Source: an uncultured Muribaculaceae bacterium
Lineage (GTDB): Bacteria; Bacteroidota; Bacteroidia; Bacteroidales; Muribaculaceae
Length of the DNA stretch: 7,947 nt
NCBI GenBank assembly: GCA_958439725.1
Contig: CAUBWJ010000062.1
Location: 1 to 7,947 of the forward strand
Reading direction: 5' to 3'
Shown here: positions 1 to 7,636 of the stretch, in pieces
Position numbering within the stretch: position 1 is the stretch's first letter
How the letters are laid out: the number at the start of each line of letters is the position of its first letter
The notes under the pieces: model-generated
Databases searched by the model: none
What the model saw: the letters and a program-made list of their open reading frames with translations, nothing else
Told to the model about the DNA's origin: nothing
Position numbers and translations under genes: made by a program

Positions 1-22
1 CTGAGATTCTTTATTGGTTATT

Positions 23-1897
23 TCAATTTTCGAATTCAATAAGAGGAGCGTCTGTGCCGACCACATCACCCGGCTTCACGAGAACCTGTCGTACCACAGC
101 TTCTTTCTCAGAGGTGACATCATTTTCCATTTTCATTGCTTCGTAAACAAGAAGAATCTCATTGGGCTTGATTTTATCACCGGGCTTTACATTGACGTTT
201 ATGATTCGGCCGCCCATAGGAGCGCTTAATACCGATCCTACAATCGGAAGCACGGTTGACTTTTCTTTGATTTCTTCTTCCTTAGGTTGTTCAGCGGCCA
301 CTTTGGCGTTGTATTCCTCTTCGCGACGCTTTCTAAGGAATCCGTTAGCAACCGAGGGCAAAAGTTCCAGAAGAAGATATTCCTCATTATTTGATGCAAG
401 AGGCACGCCTCCATATTCAGCAAGAACGGGATTCTCGGGTTTCTTGTAGGAAGAAACATCGTATGGTTTTTCCTCAGCGCTTCCGGTAATTTTCCTGCGG
501 AATTCCGGATCGATTGCTACAGGCGTATGACCATATTCACCCTTTATAAGAGAAATAAACTGATTAGAGGGATTGGAATAATCAGCATTACCTTTCTTGC
601 GGTCAAGCGCTAAACTTACGGCCTGGCTTCCTACAATCTGGCTGGTAGGAGTGACAAGCGGCACAAGTCCGGCATCTCTTCTTACCTTAGGTATAAGACC
701 CATAGCATCCTCAAGAAGGTCGGAAGCCTGAAGTGCGCGAAGCTGAGCAACCATATTTGAATACATACCGCCCGGCACCTCCGCATTCTTTACCGTTTCA
801 TTGGGTTTTGGGAAACGGAAGTAATCCTCTATGGCATGACATGCATCAAGAAGAGTTTCCTCGTCGTTAGCCTTGGCAGCAGAGATTGCACGGTCGAACT
901 GCGCATTGATTTCTTCAGGAAGAGTGTCAGTGAGAGGATCGAATTCAATCGGCAGATGATCCACGAGGTCAAACTGCTTGAGCTCGCGACGAGCATTAAG
1001 AAGCTCATTGCGGATCTTGCCTACAGCCTCCATGTTTACGTCTACCTCAATTCCCATGCGGTTTGCGAAGAGATAGATAAGCTCAAGCGCAGGTGCTGCA
1101 GAGCCTCCTCCGAACCACCATATATTTGTGTCGAGGATATCCACTCCGTGAAGCATTGCCATGACCGACGATGCAAGTCCATAACCGGGAGTGCAATGAG
1201 TATGGAAATCCACATCCACTGAAAGCTCTTTTTTGAATCTGGAAATGATGGCAGCAGCTTTCAACGGGTTGACAAGTCCCGCCATATCTTTGAGCGTGAT
1301 AATCTTGGCGCCCAGAGCCTCCATAGCTTTCGCTTTCTCTACAAAATAATCTTCGGTGAAGATTAGTTCAGGCTCTTTTTTTGAACCGAACATGGATTTA
1401 AGTCGGGCTCCGAATCCTTTATTTTCAGTAGATTCTTTCTTTGGATCAACTGTATAACATACGGCACCGTCTGCAATACCGCCAAGCTCTGAGATAAGTC
1501 TTATAGATTCCTTGACGTTGTCAATGTCATTAAGAGCATCGAAAATTCTCATAACATTCAGACCATTCTTAATCGCTTCCTTATAGAAGCCTTCAAGAAC
1601 GCTGTCGGGGTAGGGTACATACCCGAAAAGATTACGTCCACGCGATAGGGCCGACAATAGAGATTTGCCTTTCATGGCTTCGCTTGCCTTGCGAAGACGT
1701 GTCCACGGCGATTCGTCGAGATAGCGCATCACTGAGTCGGGTACCGCGCCTCCCCAGACCTCCATAATATAAAAGCCTGCGTTTTCGTATAAGGGAAGAA
1801 GCCTGTCGATTGTTGATTGACTCATGCGGGTGGCAAACAGCGACTGCTGTCCATCGCGCATAGTCAAATCTCTGATTTTTAATTTTCGTGTCTGCAT
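23..1897 (-). CDS. Biotin-dependent carboxyltransferase with C-terminal biotinyl domain (pyruvate carboxylase subunit B / oxaloacetate decarboxylase alpha)
   Basis: The protein should move a carboxyl group between carboxybiotin and pyruvate/oxaloacetate. It would act either with a separate biotin carboxylase subunit (two-part pyruvate carboxylase) or with membrane beta and gamma subunits (sodium-pumping oxaloacetate decarboxylase). No partner gene is here, so the direction is undecided. Counting from the ATG at 1897 (624 residues), a TIM-barrel carboxyltransferase domain spans about 4-285. It shows RDGQQS (14-19; Asp15 as metal ligand), EVWGGA, SRGRNLFGY (substrate Arg and Tyr), LKDMAG (Lys203, the residue normally carbamylated) and HTH (232-234, zinc ligands). 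A conserved PYC/OADA domain follows to about 490, then a charged linker (525-549) and a biotinyl domain with EAMKMEND, where Lys589 lies 35 residues from the end as expected. A GTG directly precedes the ATG and could also start translation. Oddities are Ser266 where the family's catalytic Thr is expected and a basic insert at about 153-177. The family is certain; the exact role is not. Confidence 0.93.
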   Translation of the reverse strand: MQTRKLKIRDLTMRDGQQSLFATRMSQSTIDRLLPLYENAGFYIMEVWGGAVPDSVMRYLDESPWTRLRKASEAMKGKSLLSALSRGRNLFGYVPYPDSVLEGFYKEAIKNGLNVMRIFDALNDIDNVKESIRLISELGGIADGAVCYTVDPKKESTENKGFGARLKSMFGSKKEPELIFTEDYFVEKAKAMEALGAKIITLKDMAGLVNPLKAAAIISRFKKELSVDVDFHTHCTPGYGLASSVMAMLHGVDILDTNIWWFGGGSAAPALELIYLFANRMGIEVDVNMEAVGKIRNELLNARRELKQFDLVDHLPIEFDPLTDTLPEEINAQFDRAISAAKANDEETLLDACHAIEDYFRFPKPNETVKNAEVPGGMYSNMVAQLRALQASDLLEDAMGLIPKVRRDAGLVPLVTPTSQIVGSQAVSLALDRKKGNADYSNPSNQFISLIKGEYGHTPVAIDPEFRRKITGSAEEKPYDVSSYKKPENPVLAEYGGVPLASNNEEYLLLELLPSVANGFLRKRREEEYNAKVAAEQPKEEEIKEKSTVLPIVGSVLSAPMGGRIINVNVKPGDKIKPNEILLVYEAMKMENDVTSEKEAVVRQVLVKPGDVVGTDAPLIEFEN

Positions 1898-1930
1898 CAC
1901 ATTCTGTTTATAAGAAAGTCAAAACTTTCG

Positions 1931-1938
1931 CGAAATTA
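1931..1938 (-). promoter_or_regulatory. Possible -7 box for the carboxyltransferase gene
   Basis: On the minus strand this reads TAATTTCG, seven of eight matches to the Bacteroidetes -7 consensus TAnnTTTG, and would give a leader of roughly 27 nt to the ATG at 1897. No convincing -33 TTTG lies 19-21 bp upstream, so this is a weak call. The 119 bp between this gene and the end of lon leave room for an independent promoter. I see no strong terminator after lon, so read-through from lon is also possible. Confidence 0.25.
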
Positions 1939-2015
1939 GATATTTTAACAATTAAGTGAAAATCCGTAGATTTAAAAAGCGTTAACCGGGCAGATTCAGT
2001 TATTATATTCCCGAA

Positions 2016-4415
2016 TCATTCAAAAGTAATAGGATTGTCTACCTTCTCGGCAAGAAGAGCGCACTCAATAACTTCCGCCACATCCTTCACGTAGGCAAAC
2101 TCCATTCCGGAAAGATAATTCTGTGGTATTTCCTCAATATCTTTCCTGTTTTCCTCACTGAGAATTACCGTTGTTGCTCCGGCCCTTTTGGCAGCCAGGA
2201 TTTTTTCTTTTATGCCTCCAACCGGAAGTACGCGGCCCCGCAGAGTAATTTCACCCGTCATGGCCACACGCTCTTTAACCTTTCTTTGTGTAAGAGCCGA
2301 GACCATGGCTGTCACCATTGTTATTCCGGCCGACGGCCCATCCTTCGGTACAGCGCCCTCCGGAACATGAAGATTCATGGTGTATTTGTCAAATACAGTT
2401 GGATCTATACCATATTTTTTATGATTGGCGCGGATGTAATTAAGGGCAATAATTGCCGATTCCTTCATTACATTTCCGAGGTTTCCGGTAATAGTCAGCT
2501 TTTCACTTTTACCGGGAGCTATTGAGACTTCAATATAGAGTATCTCTCCTCCTGCAGAGGTCCAGGCGAGACCCATGACTACCCCGGCATAACTATTGCC
2601 TTCATATTTCTCTTTTGCAAAAGGAGCTGCCCCTAACATATCCTTGAGATGTACCGGTTCAATTACATGAGGGAAATCATTCCCACTCACCTTTTTTCTG
2701 ACAATTTTTCTGACAATTGAAGCAAGTTGCTTCTCAAGCTGTCTTACCCCGCTTTCAGATGTATAATTCTCTATTATAGCCGTGATTCCGGCTTCGCTTA
2801 TTGAAAACTCTTCGGGAGTAAGGGCGTTTTCCTTAAGCAATCGGGGAATAAGGTGCCTCCGGGCTATTTCGATTTTTTCTTCAATAACATACCCCGAAAT
2901 GTCAATTATTTCCATTCTGTCTATAAGCGGCTGAGATACCGTTGACAGAGTATTGGCCGTGGCAATAAACATGACCTTTGACAAATCAAAATCCATATCC
3001 ACATAATTATCATGGAATTTGGAATTTTGTTCCGGGTCCAGGACTTCAAGAAGTGCAGCCGAAGGGTCTCCTTTGAAGTCATTGCCAATCTTATCTATTT
3101 CATCAAGAAGAAGCACGGGGTTTGATGATCCGGCCCGTCTTACGGCATCAATTATTCTACCGGGCATCGCACCTATATAAGTGCGCCGATGCCCGCGAAT
3201 TTCGGCTTCGTCATGAAGACCGCCCAGAGACACACGCTGATATTTGCGGCCTAATGCTTTTGCTATTGACTGGCCGAGACTTGTCTTTCCCACTCCAGGT
3301 GCGCCGACGAGACACAAGATAGGGGATTTGGCATCAGGAGTATTCATCATCACGGCAAGATGCTCCACAATGCGTTCCTTGACTTTCTCCAGGCCATAAT
3401 GGTCTTCTTCGAGGATGTTCTCCGCTGTGTTCAGATTGTCTGTCTCATCGGTCAGGACTCCCCATGGCAGTTGGGTGAGCAGATCAAGATAAGAATATTG
3501 GACACTGTAATCCGGACTTGAAGGATTAAGTCGGGAGAGTTTATCTACCTCTTTGGAAAATGCCTCGGCAGCTTCTGCGCTAAAGGGAATGTCTTCGGCT
3601 TTCTTACGGAGCATGGACGCATCGTCATCGTTACCGTAAAGCTCCTGCCTGATGGATTCCATCTGCTGTGCGAGGAATGCATTACGCTGTTGTTCACCCA
3701 GAGAAGATTTAGTTCTTTCCGTGATAGTCTCCATTAACTTGAGCATCTGGTCATTCCGGCTAAGCTGCGTAAGAAGCATATAAGCTCTTTTCTTAATGTA
3801 TGCCTCTTTAAGCATATCAATCTTGAATTCAGAAGCGATAGGGGTCTGAGTCGAGACAAGATTCACTATAAGGGATGAATCGGAAATCTGCCGGAGATTA
3901 AATTCCAGATCTGAAGGCCCATCCGCTGATTTACGAATGAGTTCCAGAGCTGTATTCTTTATTATGGATATAAGAGCATCAAATTCCTTATCCGAGGCTC
4001 CGGCCGGATGTTCTTTCAGCAATTTTACTTTTGCAAATAGACCTTCTTCAGTGCCTTCACCCATGATTCTGAACCTCATATATGAGTGAATGATAGCCGT
4101 AGTGGGACCATCCGGAATCTGGATAACTTTCACAACTTTGGCTATCACACCATAGTTATATAGATCAGTTATCGCCACTGGATGTTCCTGCGATGCATCA
4201 AGCTGGCAGACCACACCAATCAGAGTGTCTGTCTCATAAGCGTTTCGTGCAGTAGCAACCGTGATATCCCGGCCCAGTGTGATGGGAAATGTGACACCAG
4301 GAAACATCACAAAATCACGGGTAGGTAAAAGAGCGAGATTTGAGGTGTCGGGCTTAATGTTTTCTGTGGAAGTTTCGAAATCAACATGTCCGACGGTAAA
4401 CACTTTATCTTTCAT
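2016..4415 (-). CDS. lon: ATP-dependent endopeptidase La (LonA-type protease)
   Basis: Lon is a cytoplasmic hexameric AAA+ protease that unfolds and degrades misfolded and short-lived regulatory proteins. Counting from the ATG at 4415 (799 residues), the order is complete. A Lon N-terminal substrate-recognition domain starts at about 27 (LLPTRDFVMFPG) and is followed by a long helical region. Next comes the AAA+ module with Walker A GAPGVGKT (371-378) and Walker B LLLDEIDKIG (Asp438, Glu439). The C-terminal serine peptidase domain has the catalytic dyad Ser695 in PKDGPSAG and Lys736 in GGIKEK. All key residues are present, so the enzyme should be active. The frame stays open up to an in-frame ATG at 4496, but that would put the promoter inside the gene and adds 27 residues unlike Lon, so 4415 is preferred. 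It is transcribed divergently from the EF-G-like gene. Bacteroidales often carry more than one lon, so this may be a second copy. No strong Shine-Dalgarno is visible. Confidence 0.97.
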   Translation of the reverse strand: MKDKVFTVGHVDFETSTENIKPDTSNLALLPTRDFVMFPGVTFPITLGRDITVATARNAYETDTLIGVVCQLDASQEHPVAITDLYNYGVIAKVVKVIQIPDGPTTAIIHSYMRFRIMGEGTEEGLFAKVKLLKEHPAGASDKEFDALISIIKNTALELIRKSADGPSDLEFNLRQISDSSLIVNLVSTQTPIASEFKIDMLKEAYIKKRAYMLLTQLSRNDQMLKLMETITERTKSSLGEQQRNAFLAQQMESIRQELYGNDDDASMLRKKAEDIPFSAEAAEAFSKEVDKLSRLNPSSPDYSVQYSYLDLLTQLPWGVLTDETDNLNTAENILEEDHYGLEKVKERIVEHLAVMMNTPDAKSPILCLVGAPGVGKTSLGQSIAKALGRKYQRVSLGGLHDEAEIRGHRRTYIGAMPGRIIDAVRRAGSSNPVLLLDEIDKIGNDFKGDPSAALLEVLDPEQNSKFHDNYVDMDFDLSKVMFIATANTLSTVSQPLIDRMEIIDISGYVIEEKIEIARRHLIPRLLKENALTPEEFSISEAGITAIIENYTSESGVRQLEKQLASIVRKIVRKKVSGNDFPHVIEPVHLKDMLGAAPFAKEKYEGNSYAGVVMGLAWTSAGGEILYIEVSIAPGKSEKLTITGNLGNVMKESAIIALNYIRANHKKYGIDPTVFDKYTMNLHVPEGAVPKDGPSAGITMVTAMVSALTQRKVKERVAMTGEITLRGRVLPVGGIKEKILAAKRAGATTVILSEENRKDIEEIPQNYLSGMEFAYVKDVAEVIECALLAEKVDNPITFE

Positions 4416-4704
4416 ATTCTGATTAATCGGGAATAATATGCCGTGAGAAACAACAAAAAGCTTGCCAAAGTTACACATAATACCATTAAACAGCAAGCAC
4501 TGATTTTATGGGGAGCAGGTTATTTTATTGAAAATGTGGGCAGGAACGACATTAAGCACAAGCATATTTACAAAAGATGTTGTGAAACATAGTTTTTAAT
4601 GACTGATATTCCGAATTTAATTTCTATTTTGCGGTCACAAAACAGCAACAATCAGATGCTGAATTGTAACAAAATCCTTAAATTTTACCTAAACTTCTTA
4701 TAAT
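4416..4704. promoter_or_regulatory. Divergent regulatory region between lon and the EF-G2-like gene
   Basis: This 289-bp stretch separates two divergently transcribed genes and contains no credible coding frame. The lon side has a clear promoter. On the EF-G2 side the best -7 candidates are imperfect: TAAATTTT at 4679-4686 (18-nt leader) and TAGTTTTT at 4590-4597, neither with a good -33 element. This suggests an activator-dependent promoter. TGTGA (4581-4585) and TCACA (4635-4639) are CRP-like half-sites facing each other, but 49 bp apart, so they do not form a normal CRP palindrome. In B. thetaiotaomicron the EF-G2 gene is induced by the CRP-family regulator Cur during carbon starvation; whether that applies here is inference. 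Confidence 0.45.
4466..4496 (-). promoter_or_regulatory. Bacteroidetes-type promoter of lon
   Basis: Read on the minus strand, TTG (4496-4494) is followed by a 20-bp spacer and TAACTTTG (4473-4466), a perfect match to the -7 consensus TAnnTTTG used by the Bacteroidetes primary sigma factor. The spacing is in the normal range of about 19-21 bp. Transcription should start near 4459, giving a leader of about 45 nt before the ATG at 4415. The position argues against the longer reading frame that begins at 4496. It looks like a housekeeping promoter, not a specialised heat-shock one. Confidence 0.65.
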
Positions 4705-6864
4705 ATGAAAGTTTATCAGACCAACGAAATCAAAAACATTGCTCTGCTTGGAAGCAAGGGCGCAGGTAAAACCACACTCGCTGAGTCAATGCTCTACGAG
4801 TGTGGTGTAATAAAACGTCGCGGAACCGTAGAAGCAAAAAATACTGTCAGCGATTACTTCCCGGTAGAGAAGGAATACGGATATTCAGTATTCTCCACAG
4901 TATTTTACGCCGAGTGGAACAACAAAAAGCTTAATGTCATAGATTGCCCCGGCGCAGACGATTTCGTAGGAAATGCCATCACGGCGTTGAACGTAACTGA
5001 TACAGGTGTAATCCTTATCAATGCCCAGTATGGTGTGGAAGTCGGCACGCAGAATATATTCCGTACAACACAGCAGCTCAAAAAACCTGTGATTTTCGCC
5101 ATAAACCAACTTGACGGTGAAAAAGCCGACTTCGAGAATGTAATCGACCAGATGCGTGACATTTTTGGGAACAAGCTCGTTCTTGTTCAGTATCCATTGG
5201 CAAGCGGAGCCGGTTTTAATTCCATGATTGATGTCCTTCTCATGAAAAAATATTCATGGGGACCCGAAGGCGGCGCTCCTACCATTGAAGAAATTCCTGC
5301 GGACCAGATGGAAAAAGCCAACGAACTCCATCAGGCTCTTGTTGAAGCCGCAGCTGAAAACGACGAGACGCTTATGGAGAAGTTCTTCGAGCAGGGTCAT
5401 CTTTCAGAGGATGAAATGCGAGAAGGCATCCGAAAAGGACTTATCGACCGTTCAATTTATCCCGTATTCTGCGTAAGCGCAGCCAAAGATATGGGTGTTC
5501 GCCGTATGATGGAATTCCTTGGGAACGTCGTGCCGTTTGTTGAGGATATGCCCGCTCCGGTTGACACTGAAGGCCGCGAGGTTAAGCCGGACAGCAATGG
5601 CCCGTTGAGCGTTTTCATGTTCAAGACCACTGTTGAGCCTCATATTGGCGAAGTAAGTTTCTTTAAAGTTATGTCGGGAACCCTTACTCCCGGCGTGGAT
5701 CTTGATAATGTAGACCGTGATTCAAAAGAGCGTATCGCCCAGATATTCTGCGTCTCTGGTCAAATTAAGACTCCAGTCGACAAACTTTGTGCAGGCGACA
5801 TAGGCGCTACTGTTAAGCTGAAGGATGCGCGCACCGGCAACACCCTCGACGCCAAAGGCTGTGACTATCGCTTTGACTTCATTAAATATCCCGCACCACG
5901 CTACCAGCGAGCCATACGTCCTGTTACCGAAGCTGACGCAGAGAAACTTTCAACTATCCTGACACGAATGCACGAAGAGGATCCCACATGGGAGGTAGTA
6001 CAGTCCAAAGAACTTAAGCAGACTATCCTCAGCGGGCAGGGTGAATTCCATCTCCGCACTCTTAAATGGAGAGTTGAAAACAACGATAAACTTCCTATTA
6101 TATTTGAAGAACCCAAGATTCCTTATCGCGAGACAATCACAAAAGCCTCACGGGCAGACTATCGTCACAAGAAACAATCAGGAGGCTCCGGTCAGTTCGG
6201 CGAAGTACATCTGATAATTGAGCCCTATTATGATGGAATGCCCGCGCCGGATACATACAGATTCGGTAATCAGGAATTCAAGATGAATGTCCGCGACACG
6301 CAGGAGATTCCTCTCGAATGGGGTGGAAAACTTGTGGTATGCAACTGTATAGTAGGCGGAGCTATTGACGCGCGCTTCATTCCCGCGATTGTCAAAGGTC
6401 TGATGGACAGAATGGAACAAGGCCCTCTTACCGGCAGCTATGCCCGCGACGTAAGAGTATGTATATACGACGGCAAGATGCACCCGGTAGACTCAAATGA
6501 AATATCATTCCGTCTCGCAGGACGCAATGCATTCAGTGAGGCATTCCGCAACGCGAACCCGAAGATTCTCGAACCGGTTTATGATGTAGATGTCATGGTA
6601 CCTGCCGATGTGATGGGCGATGTTATGAGTGACCTTCAGGGTCGTCGCGCCATCATAATGGGCATGACTTCGGAAAACGGATTTGAAAAGATTTCGGCAA
6701 AAGTTCCTCTAAAAGAAATGGCAAGCTATTCAACTTCGCTTAGCTCCATTACGGGTGGTCGCTCCTCATTTACCATGAAGTTCTCTTCCTATGAACTTGT
6801 TCCGGGTGACGTCCAGGATAAGCTGCTCAAAGAATACGCTGAAAAGCACGCTAACGACGAATAA
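4705..6864 (+). CDS. Elongation factor G paralogue with degenerate G domain (EF-G2-like)
   Basis: The 719-residue protein has the full EF-G layout: G domain (about 1-285), domain II (about 297-390), domain III (about 395-475), domain IV (about 476-610, with HKKQSGGSGQFG at 488-499 and the tip His593 in GKMHPVDSNE) and domain V (about 620-705). It should promote tRNA-mRNA translocation on the ribosome. The P-loop is intact (GSKGAGKT, 16-23), but switch II reads DCPGADDF, so Ala84 replaces the catalytic His of DTPGHVDF. The guanine-specificity motif NKxD is NQLD (134-137). Domain IV has about 29 extra residues (about 508-536) before CIVGGAI. A Bacteroides EF-G paralogue, EF-G2, is reported to translocate without GTP hydrolysis, to need a 26-residue region absent from EF-G, and to build up in carbon starvation; this protein fits that description well. 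Tetracycline ribosomal protection proteins share the fold but keep a working GTPase. The gene stands alone, with a terminator 18 bp downstream. The start ATG follows an AT-rich leader without a Shine-Dalgarno, as is usual in this phylum. Confidence 0.92.
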   Translation: MKVYQTNEIKNIALLGSKGAGKTTLAESMLYECGVIKRRGTVEAKNTVSDYFPVEKEYGYSVFSTVFYAEWNNKKLNVIDCPGADDFVGNAITALNVTDTGVILINAQYGVEVGTQNIFRTTQQLKKPVIFAINQLDGEKADFENVIDQMRDIFGNKLVLVQYPLASGAGFNSMIDVLLMKKYSWGPEGGAPTIEEIPADQMEKANELHQALVEAAAENDETLMEKFFEQGHLSEDEMREGIRKGLIDRSIYPVFCVSAAKDMGVRRMMEFLGNVVPFVEDMPAPVDTEGREVKPDSNGPLSVFMFKTTVEPHIGEVSFFKVMSGTLTPGVDLDNVDRDSKERIAQIFCVSGQIKTPVDKLCAGDIGATVKLKDARTGNTLDAKGCDYRFDFIKYPAPRYQRAIRPVTEADAEKLSTILTRMHEEDPTWEVVQSKELKQTILSGQGEFHLRTLKWRVENNDKLPIIFEEPKIPYRETITKASRADYRHKKQSGGSGQFGEVHLIIEPYYDGMPAPDTYRFGNQEFKMNVRDTQEIPLEWGGKLVVCNCIVGGAIDARFIPAIVKGLMDRMEQGPLTGSYARDVRVCIYDGKMHPVDSNEISFRLAGRNAFSEAFRNANPKILEPVYDVDVMVPADVMGDVMSDLQGRRAIIMGMTSENGFEKISAKVPLKEMASYSTSLSSITGGRSSFTMKFSSYELVPGDVQDKLLKEYAEKHANDE

Positions 6865-6881
6865 ACCACCAATTCTATATT

Positions 6882-6928
6882 AAAGAATTCCCGGGCCACC
6901 TTAATTGAGGACCCGGGAATTCTTTTTT
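6882..6928 (+). terminator. Intrinsic terminator of the EF-G2-like gene
   Basis: A perfect 14-bp inverted repeat (left arm 6882-6895, right arm 6912-6925) encloses a 16-nt loop, and the right arm runs into six T residues (6923-6928). The core of the stem is the GC-rich CCCGGG. It begins 18 nt after the stop codon at 6864 and lies between convergent genes. In the minus direction only a short, broken T-run follows, so it would end transcription of the ABC gene less well. Confidence 0.93.
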
Positions 6929-6970
6929 ATTAATAATGTAATGGTTTACATTTAATTAATATAAGGGGAA

Positions 6971-7636
6971 TCAAGGCTCAGGCCTCTCGTTCTTTACTAT
7001 ATATTCTTTAACTCTACGGAAAAGATCCGTAGCAAATACGAACTCATTGAGAGCCTCATTGGCCGTATGGAAAATCTTCTCCTTATTTCCAACCCATTCC
7101 TGATGACCCTTATTGATGAATATGATATTCTCTCCGATACCCATCACGGAATTCATATCATGTGTATTTATAATGGTAGTGATTCCATATTCGTGGGTTA
7201 TGTCGCTCAAAAGTTCATCGATTACTATAGATGTTCGGGGGTCAAGACCGGAATTCGGTTCATCACAGAATAAATATTTGGGGTTAAGAGCAATAGCGCG
7301 CGCTATTGCAACACGTTTCTGCATGCCTCCGGAAATCTCTGACGGGAACTTCTTATCCGCTCCCTGAAGATTGACGCGGTTAAGACAGAAATGCGCTCTT
7401 TCAAGCATCTCGGAATGACTCATGTCAGAGAACATAATCAAAGGAAACATCACATTGCCAAGCACTGTCTCGGAATCAAACAGGGCAGAACCTTGAAAAA
7501 GCATTCCTATTTCCTGACGCAGATCTTTAATCTGATTGGAGTTCATCTTAAGCACATTGCGTCCGTCATACAGTATTTCACCCGAATCAGGCTTGAGCAG
7601 ACCTACCAGACATTTCAACAACACTGTTTTACCGGA
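6971..7636 (-). pseudogene. MlaF-like ABC transporter ATPase, 5'-truncated within Walker A
   Basis: This is the C-terminal part of an MlaF-family ATPase, which normally pairs with an MlaE permease and an MCE protein to move phospholipids between the membranes. The frame has SGKTVLLK (the end of Walker A, 7613-7636), a Q-loop (LFQG), the ABC signature SGGMQKR, Walker B LFCDEP and the H-loop THD. It ends with ALNEFVFATDLFRRVKE, a tail I associate with Bacteroidetes MlaF. About 40 residues are missing from the front, including the first glycines of the P-loop. Upstream the frame turns into unrelated sequence and meets a stop about 12 codons before SGKT, with no proper start. The GTG at 7624 lies inside Walker A and would yield a protein unable to bind ATP. 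The missing end is replaced by a ZIP transporter gene in another frame. Either the gene was broken by a deletion or the sequence is chimeric. Confidence 0.8.

Noticed and set aside
836..1222. A 128-codon open frame on the plus strand inside the carboxyltransferase gene.
   Set aside because: It is fully antisense to conserved catalytic sequence and has no promoter or recognisable domain, so it is a shadow of the real gene.
1960..1973. A small hairpin (AAATC/GATTT, 4-nt loop) after lon as a possible terminator.
   Set aside because: The stem is only 5 bp and AT-rich, with no proper T-run in the minus direction, so it cannot be supported as a terminator.
2698..2720. A near-perfect tandem repeat of about 12 bp (CTGACAATT twice) in lon.
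   Set aside because: It encodes the repeated IVRK within a helical stretch of Lon where similar basic-hydrophobic sequence is normal, and it does not disturb the frame.
4581..4639. TGTGA and TCACA as one CRP/Cur binding site.
   Set aside because: The half-sites are 49 bp apart, where a CRP-family site needs about 6, and each pentamer is expected by chance in a region of this size.
4705..6864. Tetracycline resistance through a TetM/TetQ-type ribosomal protection protein.
   Set aside because: Those proteins keep the catalytic His and NKxD motifs. This one lacks both and carries the EF-G2-type domain IV insert, so EF-G2-like is the better call.
6882..6925. GAATTC next to CCCGGG, resembling a cloning polylinker or adapter.
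   Set aside because: The sequence appears as both arms of a perfect hairpin followed by a T-run right after a stop codon, which an intrinsic terminator explains fully.
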